Of a DNA stretch of 64,000 bases, positions 46,385 to 58,112 are shown piece by piece; the stretch's first letter is position 1, and every line of letters starts with the position of its first letter. Both the position numbers and the translations under genes were made by a program. The stretch lies in the NCBI GenBank assembly GCA_037951165.1, contig JBBDHG010000166.1:910001-974000 (forward strand), read 5' to 3'. The notes beneath the pieces are model-generated. The model searched no databases, was not told where the DNA came from, and saw nothing but the letters and a program-made list of their open reading frames with translations. This stretch comes from Lophius americanus. Taxonomy: Eukaryota; Chordata; Actinopteri; Lophiiformes; Lophiidae.

Positions 46385-46525
46385 GTGATATGTTAGACAT
46401 TCTAAATTTACCACTAAATGACAAATTATTTGGTCCAGCATATAAACAGGGTGATCCACATTTTCAAAAACAAAATAGTGACTCAAAGTGAGCTGTACCA
46501 AACAATTTAGCATTAAATGGTTCAA
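46385..46525 (+). mobile_element. Family Y repeat lacking the RT segment (copy 7)
   Basis: ACTAAATGACAAATTATTTG then GTCCAGCAT (upstream part, as at 16.53 kb) joins directly to ATAAACAGGGTGATCCACAT, AAATAGTGACTCAAAGTGAG and CTGTACCAAACA (downstream part, as in the other copies). The whole GVPQGS coding segment is missing at the join. Confidence 0.65.
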
Positions 46526-47615
46526 TAAATTGCATGAAATGTTAGGCAGATAAACCATCATGCATGACACAACGTCTAAGGCTTTTTTTGGGCGAACTAC
46601 TAATTCTACAATCTAATACCAATTGTATTCAACACATCTCTGCTGCATGTTGACCATCAGGTCGTGTTTGATCCTTGGAGGGCTCGATCCCTCCCTCCGA
46701 CGGTCGCTCGGTATATGTTTGAGTGAGATGAAATGATTGCATTACACTTGAAAAGACAGAAATCTATTGAGTGATAGAGGAGCGACGCAATTATGTGTTT
46801 ATTCATGCATAGGGCTGCCGTCGGCACACACCAGCACCACCTCAAACTTTCTCCGTTGGCAAGGAGAGGAGAAGTCTCAAAATGATGGGTTTGTACCTGA
46901 TCCACAGCAAATGAAAGAAGGAAAAAAAAACCCCAATAGATTCGTATTAGAGGATTTCTGTAGCTCTGTGTCCAGGCTTGGGTCATAGATTCTTTACTAG
47001 GCAGGCGGCCATTGTGGTTTTAGTGAATGGCTCTCGCTGAAATGTCAGTCCTGCAGTGCCTTTCCACTCCCTTTGGCAGACAGCATACCTTTTCCCCTGG
47101 TGTTGCATCCATAGTAACACAATGTCAATGGCATGTAGCCCTTATGCTTGGAGAAATTTTATAATTAGGCTTATCCGCACAAAAATGTGATCCGGTAGCA
47201 CCTGACACATGGCTGGCAGTGTTACCTGTTAGAGCTCTGCGGAGGCTTTCTAATAGACTCCCATCGCTCCTGGAGCTGCCCCGCCGGCTGTCTCATTGTC
47301 TTATTAGCCTTTCTCCCGGGTAGCTTTGCTTATTCTAAAGCTTGTAGGATAACATATAATGGGATAAAGCATCATTTCGGCATCATACTCATGTGTAGGA
47401 GTAATCCCCCCTGTCAGTTTGTGATTATATTAGTGTAGATTTATTCTTGGATCAACCACTAAATTAGAAAAATAAGCTACGGGGGTCAAACCCTGTCATC
47501 CTGAGATGACTATTATCTTGCATTGTTTGAGTGTCGCCGTAAGAATGTTATGTGAAAAAATGAAATATTGTTACTGCCCAGCTGTAGATGCACTTTAATA
47601 ATCTGGTAACGCTTT
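46526..47615. other. Single-copy sequence, conserved-element-like
   Basis: No microsatellite or known repeat. Balanced composition at 46990-47350. No exon recognised. Confidence 0.35.
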
Positions 47616-47619
47616 AATA

Positions 47620-48008
47620 TCCTGCTCAAATGTTTGGTTGAGCTCATTCTGAGTCACTATTCCTTATTGAAAAATGTGACTGAACCTGTTTATAATGTGA
47701 CCCAGTAGCAGCATGTATGTACGAAAGAGTAAAGGACAAAGGATGGAGCCCTGTGGGACACCGCAGGTCAAAGTGTCCACTAAAGATGATGCATTAAGCA
47801 TTGCTATTAAGAAAATCCTACTCCATAAGTATAATTTTGGGTTATCTTCGGATTTGAGGACTTAAATAACAGAATTATCTAACTTGATACAATCCTGAAA
47901 GACAAGTCTAATAAAATCGACAATATTCCAGATTTTTCATAAATATTTGAAAACAATGGTACATTTAAAGAGTCTATTTCTTGGTGAGGACATTTAAGGG
48001 TTATTAAG
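47620..48008 (-). mobile_element. Family Y repeat (copy 6, reverse, best preserved)
   Basis: On the minus strand in order: AACCCTTAAATGTCCTCACC, TTGTATCAAGTTAGATAATT, GGAGTAGGATTTTCTTAATA, GCAATGCTTAATGCATCATC. The RT frame TCGVPQGSILCPLLF follows (about 47700-47765), and then the tail AAACAGGTTCAGTCACATTT and GAATGAGCTCAACCAAACAT. This copy defines the family order. Confidence 0.83.
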
Positions 48009-48535
48009 ATAACGGCTTGTCTTCAGTGTGTGTCGGCTGAAAACCCCTGCTGATACTCCTGGACGATAAAGGCTACGGTATGTGTAATCTTAATGAAGTA
48101 TATTTCTATTTTAATGGTTCTGTAGCACCTTTGGTCACGCGGGGTCTCTGGACATTTAGATGGGAAGTCGCAGCCTGCAGCGTTGCTCAGGGGAATCATT
48201 GATTCCTCAAAGCCCCTCAGAGATAACAGAGAATTAACATATCTGGTTAATTTCCTCAATCAGCCGGCGCTCGTTTATCAACCTCATGTCTAAATTACTT
48301 TTTGTCAACGTAAATTAATTTTAATTGCACTTTGACTTTTAATACCGGACAGGTTATTTTTCTCCCCTGGAACATTAGCAAACCATCTCAGATGAAAATC
48401 TGCAACACTATCGGGCGGGTCTTAGCCACAAAGTTCTCTATCTGGCTCATTTTCTGCATTACGCAGACTCTACACCGTGGGATCACACATTGGGTTTATA
48501 TGACACTATAATTACTTTTTAACAATGTTTTTCAG
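48009..48535. other. Single-copy sequence upstream of the exon-like segment
   Basis: No repeat recognised. It ends in a branch-point/pyrimidine/CAG context. Confidence 0.35.
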
Positions 48536-48643
48536 GCTGTGGCTTTCCACATGCCCATTGGCATTCTTACCCTGCTGTTTCTGGCTGCTTCTCCTCCGTG
48601 CAGCGATGCGCCAGACCCTGAAGACGGTCCGGAAGAGGACTAA
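48536..48643 (+). CDS. Candidate short terminal exon (unassigned)
   Basis: The sequence just upstream (48501-48535) has TTAAC, a T-rich stretch and TTTTTCAG, a good 3' splice-site context. The next 108 bases are GC-richer than their surroundings and open in one frame: AVAFHMPIGILTLLFLAASP, then PCSDAPDPEDGPEED and a TAA. The hydrophobic run then the acidic end resembles either a signal-peptide start (ATG at 48551) or an alternative C-terminus. I cannot match it to a family, and no partner exon is visible. It could be chance. Confidence 0.2.
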   Translation, partial: AVAFHMPIGILTLLFLAASPPCSDAPDPEDGPEED

Positions 48644-48649
48644 TTAGCC

Positions 48650-50370
48650 CACGAGTGGAAGTGGTGGTCCAAGAGGTGCTCAGGAATAATGTTTGCTGGA
48701 GTTTCTATTGATTTAGCCACATCATTTTGAGTATGTGTTTTTAAAATAACATGAAAAGTGCGGTGAAAATAATTGAGATATGATCTAATTACCAGATGTT
48801 TTACTTCAGGCTGTCTCCTCAGTCTATCTGAAGGAGTTTCCTGCTGTAGGGAAATGTCTGAAGATCCGCGTAACATGAAACGCCTCCAGTTGACAGCTAA
48901 ATGGTAAATGGGCTTTTCATAAACGCCGTTCACTGAACCTTTATGGCGCGCAGATAAATGTGTATCGCCTGACCCTCGCTACATCTAATCACAAAGCCAT
49001 TTTGCTCCATACATTAAAGCGTTTGAAAGAGTGCTAATGGAAGTTGGTGTGACTTTTTTTTTTCATCTGATGATTAAATGCTTCCTTTAAACTGAGTCGT
49101 GCGCTTGGTCTTCTAAAAACAGAGTTTTACATGAGAACAAAACTTTTGAGATAGTGAAACAATGAAAATTATCCCATTCTTGCAAAGATGTGTGCAAGGT
49201 TATCCCCACAATTAGACCTCATTAGATGAAGGGCCGCAATTGTTCTTAAAAAAGGATAGAATAAATTAAGAAAAGAAAAAAATAGTTTTCCATATCATTT
49301 GACGGTAATATATTATTAATAGAAATGTTTTTGACAGACATATAATAATGAAAGAATAATAACGTTTTTTATCCAAATAGAAGTTTCTTGGCAATTAAAA
49401 ACACTTAACACTGCATCGAATTGCAAAAGGACCTTAAAGTAGAATTAATATTCCTTTCGATGTCCAATATGAACATGTCAGTAGTGTTGAGTTATTTTTA
49501 TAGAAAGAAAGGAGGAGGAGCTTTGATTTCGACCAATCATCTATTGATTATTGCTGGCTTTAGATGGTTTCTCCTGTTGTGGTGTGGAAGAGGTCCAGAT
49601 TCCGTGCCCGTGTGCCTTTGGGCATGTATGTCTGTGCGCTGCAGCTTGGCTGGAGTCTACTCAATAGTGACAATTATTTCAAATATATGCGATGCCTATT
49701 TGTGCTGCAGCATATTGTCATTCTACTTAATGGCTGTACATCCTTGATGGTGCGTTGAAGGCTGCTTAGGAATAGCGAGGTCAGTAAAACAATAAAAACA
49801 AGCTCTTCCAAAGTCGGACAAAAACTAAATCCAATTTGCTAGGAAATTGATTATTCTCATAACAACCAAATTGTTGCTTTCAATAACTGTGCTGCCATCT
49901 CAGTGCTGCCGCTTTTATTTTTTTTAATCAAAATAATGAACGTGTTTTATCTGTATACACACATATATATAAAAAAGAATGTATAAAAAAATGTCTATAT
50001 AAATATATATCTAAGAAAATATATGTACAAATATATACATATGTATATGAGAAACCTTTGAAACCCATAGGACACCTATAGAATTTCATATCTGATATGA
50101 CTCATGTTCTCTGAGGGCAGCATCTTTCCCACTGACAAAGGATATTTCTGTCCAATGCAGCACTTACGAGCCTGTCTTAGAACCCCCGCTAATAAATGTC
50201 TATCGTTCAGGTTATCCATCACCAACACACAGAAACAAAATGCTTAGTGTAGTGTTACTGAATTGAAGTAAACAACCTCGTCTGGCTTGGCGAGGCATGT
50301 GAACGAGAGGAGGGAGGTACTTTTAGCATATAAAGCAAAAAGGTGTTTGAGAACCTTACATGCCCTCCCC
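48650..50370. other. Single-copy sequence, no gene recognised
   Basis: TATATA-rich patch at 49958-50048 and otherwise no repeat. Chance frames only. Confidence 0.4.
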
Positions 50371-50372
50371 TC

Positions 50373-50382
50373 ACACACACAG

Positions 50383-50418
<36 letters not shown>

Positions 50419-50420
50419 AT
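50373..50420. repeat. (CA)n microsatellite
   Basis: About 20 CA dinucleotides with two interruptions. Confidence 0.93.
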
Positions 50421-50429
50421 ACACACATC

Positions 50430-51950
50430 TGTGCAAGTTGAAGAATCCTACATGTAAATCTGCCAAACGCTCACAGCTATCAGGTTTTCTTTGAGCGCTC
50501 TGATTGCGTTAATTGTGGATAATTGGCTTCCTTATCAGCCGATCCATCATTACCGTGTTTGTGACACGATTCAAAGAGTTTTCTGGAGTTACTGCAGCTT
50601 TCTGTGTGTTGTGTTCCTTTAGCACGTTATCTGAAAAGGCTTTCAGGAGTTCTTGCATTGTTCAGGCAGCCGAGTTGTTCCATGTGCTGTAATCACAAAT
50701 AGGTTATAGTGTTACTGACAGGAATGCTCAAACTTTGTGCATTTAAAATGCCATCTTAATAAAATATTAAAGGGCGCCGCAGTTGGCATAAAGTCAGAAC
50801 CTAAAACATAGATTCTTGTTATTTTTTCTTCTGCTCAGTGCCTCAGCACCAGCATGATTTATAAAGGCAGCTTGTTTTTTTCTTTACGAGTTTAGTTTTG
50901 GAATGAACTGAACGTGATTAGTTATAATTAATTGTGAATATGTGTCCAGTGTCTGCTGTGCAAAATCTGACTGATGAAGAGTTATGCTCCAACCTCTTCC
51001 TCTGAGATGAGCTAAGAGATAGACAGCTGCATGCATTAGCAGAATGTCCCCTGAGTGACATCAGAGACGGAGTACCTTGCCCTATTTCATTCAATCAGTC
51101 ACTTAACACCACCCCCTTGGTAGATGAGTTGCCCTTTGGCTCACAGATGTGCATATGTGCTGACAATTTGAAGCTAACAGCACATGAGCGTCTATTAAAA
51201 GAAAAAAATGTGTATAAAAAAACTGTTTGTGTTAACGTTTGCCTTGTCTTTTAGAGATAAAACAGCAAGAGTAACACATTTGCAATCATGGCCATAAATT
51301 GGCTATTGCAAATATCAAAGTCCAAAGCCCAAGGTTTGGACTTTGGCATGCCCCTCGGAGAAAAACAAACAAAAATAAGCTGATTTCCCTGATCTAAATA
51401 TGTGCATTTTTAAGACATTTTGAGGAGAAAATCAGATATAATAGCTTTAAAACGCTGTCAGTGGGCAGCAGCATAATTATCTGTCTAGCAGTAATGCATG
51501 ATGATCTAATATTTTTGACTGATTATGGTTAATAAAGTCCAATAAGCTGGCAGCACAGCAGAGTCAGTGGTAAAACTCATTAGTTTTCCCTCAGGTCAGT
51601 GTTTCTGGAACAAAAGAGGCTGTTTGATGGCTACCATGACAGTTATTCTGCCCTGTATGAGACCATTTGTTACAACAAAACTAACCAGAGTCACTGAGTT
51701 TGTGTTGAACTTCCTTTACAGATCTGAATCGAGTTAAAATAAATCAGACTAACCGGAATAAACCGGGTTTATTTGATAAGCCTGTTTCATAGAACAGGCC
51801 TCAGGGAACAAAACAGTCAGAAATTACAATATGCAAATACTTTTTTGTATCTGGACTTAACTTGACATATCAATTTTTCTGACATTGTTCAATTTCAGGC
51901 TCAAGTTCAGGTTCAGGTTAATTTATTTTACAACCATGCAGGGCCGTGCA
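50430..51950. other. Single-copy sequence, conserved-element-like in part
   Basis: 50460-50660 has homeodomain-type TAATTG and TTATC words and no repeats. No exon recognised. Confidence 0.35.
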
Positions 51951-51954
51951 GGAT

Positions 51955-52235
51955 AAAATATAAGAAAAGGAGATGTACTCCGCTCCATCACTTCCATAAA
52001 TATTAACTATGCCTATGCTGTCATCCCCGAACGCAAGGATATATCCCCAAAAAGTCGCCATTCCCTTCGTTGTACCTGATTGGAACTCCTCAAATTAAAT
52101 GTGAAATTATGTCCAAAAACAGTTCTTTTTTTTTAAAGAAAGCTCCCCCTTGTGAGTAAAGTATGATATTTTAGAGTAAAATATGATACGTCCTCTTGAG
52201 TCGATTCATATTTGTAGCAAATAAGGGTGGAGAGG
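51955..52235 (-). repeat. Family X repeat (reverse, 3' half)
   Basis: TGCTGTCATCCCCGAACGCA, AGGATATATCCCCAAAAAGT, GGAACTCCTCAAATTAAATG, GCTCCCCCTTGTGAGTAAAG, TTTAGAGTAAAATATGATAC, GAGTCGATTCATATTTG. Similarity then stops. Confidence 0.85.
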
Positions 52236-52815
52236 GAGGGGCTGAACTGAGGAACTGGGTGGCAAGATGGATGTAAGAGGCAGTAATTGCTCAAATGTTT
52301 TAGAAAACATACAATAAACCAGCGAAGGTGGAGTTCTGGATGTCAGAAGCAGCAGCAGCTTCGATCAAGGAATGAGTTAGGAAATTCTTATTTTACTTTT
52401 TTGTTCATTGGTCATCAGTTAGCATCTCGTGTTATTAGAAGTTCTCAAGGTATATATACACCTGCTACAAACTGCATCTCTATCACAACAACAAGTTTTT
52501 TTTAATCTTCCATCCCTTCCACCCTTGATTTGAATCTTCCATCCTCTATGAACAATTATTCATTTTAAAGGAAAATTAATAATTTTTGATTATTAATGTT
52601 TTCTTTATTTCCTAAAGGACTTCTGAAAGCCTTTCATGGTGAAATATTGTGTTATGCAAATACTTTGAATTGATGATTTGATTTCAGATTTCTTATTAAT
52701 AATGATGAATGAAATTCTATTTCTTTGTGAATATTATTAATTCTAGTCCTTGCAGTTTTGTGATGTTACTAAATACTAATTATCCCTGAGATAAAGAGAT
52801 ACTGTTGGATGTTTG

Positions 52816-52885
52816 AGTATGTGTGCAACCAGTGGATGCACACATACTATTGAGATACTTCACTGTATGTGTGCATCCACTGGTT
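52816..52885. repeat. Three-arm inverted repeat
   Basis: Arm A, AGTATGTGTGCA (52816-52827), pairs with TGCACACATACT (52837-52848). Overlapping arm B (52827-52847) pairs perfectly over 21 bases with arm C (52865-52885), with a 17-base spacer. The two hairpins share the middle arm and so exclude each other. Confidence 0.95.
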
Positions 52886-52904
52886 TCGTATTATATTTTC
52901 AGGC

Positions 52905-53165
52905 TGTAAGTCAGGTCACATTGCAAAGTCCCCAAAGTTGGACTAAAGGGACCATTAATTAAGAGGTTATGCCTAACAAACAGTGTTATCCGTAATAAAG
53001 CTACCACAGTGAGTTAAAAATATAGACTAGTAGAATAAAAGTTTGTATGAACACGATAGATTCTCCTCAGGTCTATTCATTTGCACCAAATTTGGACTAA
53101 ATCGGACGAACATTTAGAAATTATGGCTCTGAAACCAAATTGACTATGTAAAATCTGCCAAAAGA
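52905..53165 (-). repeat. Family X repeat (reverse, degraded)
   Basis: AAGAGGTTATGCCTAACAAA, AAGCTACCACAGTGAG, CAGGTCTATTCATTTGCACC, AAATTTGGACTAAATCGGAC and GAAATTATGGCTC mark one module. Confidence 0.75.
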
Positions 53166-53169
53166 GAAT

Positions 53170-55515
53170 TGCAATCGGTGCACCTTCAGTATTTGTCTTA
53201 CAAAGCTAGCATGGCCTCTGTTTTCTGTATGTCCAATTCAACAACATTGTTTATATTACATGTCGGCTGTCCTCAGACAATGTTTGCAGAAGTTTCTCTG
53301 CTTTTGGCAAAGGAGCGGGTCTACAGCCCCTCATTCTGGATGAATGATCTACGCCCCAAACTGCCTGAATCCCTCCATCAAACCTCGCCAACACTCATAA
53401 CAAATGATAGTGGGGGATACTGCCCTATTTTCACAACAGAGTCATCCATCACGCAACGCCAGAAAAAGCCCCTAGAGTTTCATCATTTTCAAGTATTGCT
53501 CAGACCAATGCAACAGAAGTGAAGCCCTCATCTGTCCAATAGTGACCATCTACCTTTAAAACTTGCTTCAACGTATCAACTGAATCAAGCACACTGTCTC
53601 TCTTGGATTAGGTGGATATTCTGCTTATGAATTATTTTGATGCACCAGATCTTTCCTTTCTCTCTCCAGGAGCTGTTTGTCCCTGCTGGTCAGCATCTTA
53701 TTACACGGGTTCTACATTCGATTTCATGTGTTAAGTGCTTAATTAACCCCTTGATTATATTAGGTGGCGTGCCGAAGCAAACTCCCGATGCTTAATGTCA
53801 ACGTGAAGGTTAATCAGGTCACCTTCTATCATCTACTAAGGCAGCAGAGGCTCTGTCATTTCATAATCGTACACAAGAGACCGCCTCGACAGATTGACTC
53901 TGAAACCCATCTCATCTTCGGGACACATAGTCAGAACTGACTTGTAATTAAATGAGAGGTTAATATTCCACTGGATCAGAGAAACCGCAGATCAAATTTT
54001 GACATTCAGTTGATCTAAGCTAAATAACGTGGATGCTGAAATGATTAGCTTTCTCTTTTCAATTATCAAAATGGATATCGTACTTTATGTGGTTGCTGAC
54101 GGTTCCTATCAATTAGGAATTTAATTCTTCAAAGGAATACTAAAATCAGGAGTTTTTCCACTGAAAAGATATCTAATATAGTGAAAAACAAAGCCCGGTC
54201 TCTGGTCTTGTTAATACAGTCTGTTGCACTTAGTCATCCATGCATAAACAAACACATGCAGCAAAATAAGTCACATATTCATACAGTATGGAGTAATGTA
54301 TGAGAATGGATTCAACATAACTAGACTTGAATGTTATTTAATTTTATTCTTATAATGAACCAAAAAAACGTAGGCAGTATTAAATACCTCCTTCTCCATT
54401 TACAACCCTGTAATTAAGCGGTGTAATATATTTTCTACTGTCCTCCTGTTTTTACTTATTTTACATAAACATAAGCACATAAACAACAAGATGTGCATCA
54501 TGGAAATTTTTAAATTGCTTACATTAAAGAGTTTACTTCAATTTATATGCTCATTTCTATAATTCTCTTTTTCTTGTTGTCCCCCACCCACAAAGATAAA
54601 ATTGTTGAAAAGCAGAAAGAAGCTGTCATCTATGTCCTTGCTTATGTTGTTAATATAACACATAAATAATAGCAATTGTAATATATATAATATATTGTAC
54701 TTTGAGGGTAAGCTGTTGCTCCACTCAAAAAATTATTTATGCCTAAGAGGTATGTATTTGACATGTAAGAGTTCTATGCATTTAATACATATTGTAACAT
54801 AAACTAATAAACTTAATTTGATGCATATCTGTCATTGAAACATGAATCAAACAAGTAAAAATCCTGTTTATGTCATCAGTTCTAATAAACCGTATGTGTT
54901 TAAAATACATTTCACCATTGAAACAATGTCATTTCATGAAAATTTATATTTAAACCAATCAAATTTTAACCAACTGAATCCTGCTTATTCTACAGCAAGA
55001 CATTTTTTTAACTGATTAAATTGAATTGTGTTCATAACTAACAGATTTACGTTATTTCTATGAAATTTGAATAAAACCCTGGATCCCGATTGTAATGGAA
55101 TGTCCTTAAAATTATTCATAATTATTCAACTCTTTTCAACAGTAGTGATTAGTTATAAAATGTAAATTCTTATTTAATTTATTGATATTTTAGAATAGCC
55201 CCTCCAACTTAAAACTTATTATGATGAAAAGAACAGAGCCAAAAAAATTGTTTATTTCAGCTCATCTTAATGTATTTCTAAAAATCTTCCTGTGTCTACA
55301 TTAGACGACCCGGCATTAAGCAGAGGCAGATATGGGAAGGATCTAGTGAGCTGTTTTCCATCCTGAGAGGGTAAAACATTTAATGGCTGACCGGTGAGGA
55401 GAGCGACAGAGGCCTATTACATTTCATGCTCCATTTCTCACACATGAGTACATCCATTGACAACAGCAAGCCATTTTCAATCCCTGTGATATTTTACAAT
55501 GATTTTGACATTTGT
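53170..55515. other. AT-rich single-copy sequence
   Basis: 2.3 kb, strongly AT-rich from about 54100 on. The 117-codon frame at 53169-53522 has no recognisable domain. Confidence 0.4.
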
Positions 55516-55526
55516 GACACACATAC

Positions 55527-55695
55527 ACACTTGCACACACATACACACAATAGCTTTTTTGACATTGGGGTTAAAAAAAAAGCAGGTCCTTTATTGGTCA
55601 ATGCATCCCCATTAAACTAGTCTAACTGGTCTTAGGTCCCCAGAAGAATGGTAAACAAACACACACACACACACACACACACACATTCACACACT
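55527..55695. repeat. (CA)n microsatellites
   Basis: ACACAC runs at about 55518-55550 and a purer (CA)n at 55657-55690. Confidence 0.88.
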
Positions 55696-55699
55696 CCCT

Positions 55700-56284
55700 T
55701 CTCCGCCTCTGTTTTTCATACATTTTAATGCAAAATAAAAAGGAATAATGACATCCAGCTAACATTTGGCAAAACAGGTAAGTGTAATCTTTCTGTGTTA
55801 AAGTACCCCCCCCCCGAAACACACATACACACACTTAGACTCTCCATGCTCTTACTTGTTCTCCAGGTGATAGATACTATTTACATGACAGGGTAGGAGA
55901 TCTGAATGCTATGAGTAAGGCACCTGGGCACTGGCAGGCAGAGATAAAGTGCTGTGAGATAGAAATGTAACAGCGCTATCTATCTGGGTTATTAGAGTCC
56001 CCCCCTCAGGATCCGTTTCACCAGAACACTGCCCATTATGTAGGCCACAGAAAAACAATGCGCAGAAAAAAAAAGTCTGACTGTGGTAGCATGAGAGAAG
56101 AATTAAATTTGGAACCCTCTGCATCCCTCCATCCAGCACCATCTTTGGCAGGTAGAGAAATCGGCAAGATGTGGCAAATCAATACATCAGCACCTTTCAT
56201 GCAATCACATCACCATGACCTGCAAGTGATAGAAAAAACATTCCCCTCAGCTTTCTGGAGATTAGAGTGTTGTATGAGGAGATA
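55700..56284. other. Gene-free sequence
   Basis: C9 run at about 55807-55815. No exon recognised. Confidence 0.4.
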
Positions 56285-56605
56285 AGGATTAGGAGTTGCT
56301 GCTCCTTTGCGTCGAAAGGAGCCAGTTGAGTTGGTTCTGATTAGGACGTGTCCAGAATGCCTCCCTTTAGAAGTTTTTCAGGCAGGTCCAACTGGGAGGA
56401 GATCCCAGATACACCCGGAACTCACTGGAGGCACTACATGTCTCATCTGGCCTGGGAACACCTCTGGATTCCTCGGGGTGAGCTGTAGAATGTTGCTGGG
56501 GAGAGGAACATCTGTAAAGACCTTCTTAGCTTGCTGCCACTGCGACCCAACTCCAGAGAACTGGAAGAAAAAAAATGGAATGGACGGACGGATGCCATTG
56601 CTATT
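56285..56605 (+). pseudogene. RTE-type LINE ORF end fragment (forward)
   Basis: GGAGTTGCTGCTCCTTTGCG, CGAAAGGAGCCAGTTGAGTT and CTGGCCTGGGAACACCTCTG follow the end of a widespread fish LINE, whose protein I recall as LRWFGHL.RMPPGRLPGEVF then RACPTGRRPRGRPRTRW and so on, closing in an ATGGATGG-type tail. Here parts survive as CLPLEVFQAGPTGRR, and the end is GAATGGACGGACGGATG. It is frameshifted and truncated. The clade label is from the tail type and recall, not a search. Confidence 0.82.
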
Positions 56606-57420
56606 GGAAGCAGAGTAAAACCACTTTGTTGTGAATGCCTTTCCTCTCTCCGTCGTTCTTCCAGCACAGAAGAAAACACGAGTCATCATCTGCCGTTTCC
56701 TCATTAAAAGCATCACAATAACGGAAAAAACTGCCCTGATCACACGGTAGACGTCCGCCCTCGGAGGAACTACATGATCTATTAGCACTCGTCACTCTGC
56801 TGTTGACAGCTCTGCAGATCGATGTGTCGCCGCGTGTAAACAGCATTTCTAATTAGAAGGGTGTCGGATTAAAACAGTTCATACTTCTTCTCACTCCTTT
56901 TTTATATTTTGAAACAAATCTAGTACTTACTTTACGTTTTTCATTGTCTGTAGATATATATTTATTTATTTCTTTGTGTCCACTATGCCTCTTATTTTAT
57001 TTTTATCTGTTTGTTGTTGTTATTATCAGTTTTATTCTTTAGGAATGTTCTCGTATGCTGTATCTTGCTATGTTTTTTTTGTTTGTTGATTGTTTTTACA
57101 TATTCCTTATTAACATTTGAATCGATAACTGCTCATGTAAACAGTCAAAGACATTCTATTCTTCCAGAATCATTTCAAGATCACTAGAGATTACTAGCTT
57201 GCCCATCTCTCTCTCTCTCCCTCTCTCTCCTTTTTCTGCAAGCGCTGATAAGTGAAGTATTATTCATCATGATTTTTCTACTTCGTCTTTCACCACAGCA
57301 GATCATCTGTTTCATTCCATAGTTACCATCAGTAGCCTGCTGGCTAACGGTACCAGTGATTATATTTGCTAACCCGAGCCCCACTGGATCCAGTTTGAAA
57401 TTAAGGTTCCGCATGTTGAT
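56606..57420. other. Gene-free sequence
   Basis: (TC)n at 57206-57231. No exon recognised. Confidence 0.4.
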
Positions 57421-57421
57421 T

Positions 57422-57482
57422 TGCCCTTCCTGACGCGACACTCCACATTAATCCGGCCTCCGGACCGGCACTAGAGGTCAAT
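57422..57482 (-). repeat. Common fish retroelement 3' fragment (reverse)
   Basis: GCCCTTCCTGACGCGACACT, CCACATTAATCCGGCCTCCG and GACCGGCACTAGAGG are the reverse of the element seen at 19930-20045. Confidence 0.65.
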
Positions 57483-57529
57483 TTTTTTGTGGCCTACGTT
57501 ATTGATCGCGATTGTTAAAAAATGATTAT

Positions 57530-57733
57530 GGAGTCAGCTGATCCTTTGTATTAACGTTATAACTCAAAATCAATAGAATGTAGCGTTCTCAAATATTATA
57601 CCTACATTGACCCTAGAGTGGGGATGAAGTGGATTCATTTTTGGTCGTATATTTAGACATTAGCTTTTGCTCCAGCATTTTTTAGTCCATAATTATCCAA
57701 CCATTGGTCCAAGATAGGCCATAAGGAATTCAT

Positions 57734-57771
<38 letters not shown>

Positions 57772-58112
57772 TATATGTCACTTTAATAGTTAATAATTCA
57801 GTCTCTAGGGGGAGTTTTTTCGTGTTTATTGGACTTCGAATCATTGGTCCAATATAGTCCAGAATTAGTGCGTATGAATCAACCGGAGGAGATCTGTCCT
57901 TTATGTATCATGCTTTACTCCAATAGTTCATATTTTACTCACTAGGGGAGCTTTTTTCTTCAACGAAAAACGCTGTTTTTCAGACATAACTTCACATTTA
58001 ATATGAGGGGTTCGATCAGGGGCATTGCTTGTACAACGCAGGGGATTGGAGCCTTTTTGGGCTATATACCCCTGTTGCTGGGGATGACAGCGAAGGCTTG
58101 TTATGGCTGTAA
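57530..58112 (+). repeat. Family X repeat with two modules (forward, both ends present)
   Basis: The 5' end GATCCTTTGTATTAACGTTA is followed by TACCTACATTGACCCTAGAG, CATTGGTCCAA at about 57703 and 57843, GTCTCTAGGGGGAG and CTCACTAGGGGAGC, AGACATAACTTCACATTTAA, TTGTACAACGCAGGGGATTG and GCTGGGGATGACAGCGAAGG. A (TA)n tract at 57738-57767 sits inside the first module. Confidence 0.88.

Noticed and set aside
53169..53522. 117-codon plus frame
   Set aside because: Starts at the edge of a degraded family X copy. No recognisable domain.
56378..56788. 136-codon minus frame
   Set aside because: It is largely antisense to the RTE-type LINE fragment at 56285-56605.
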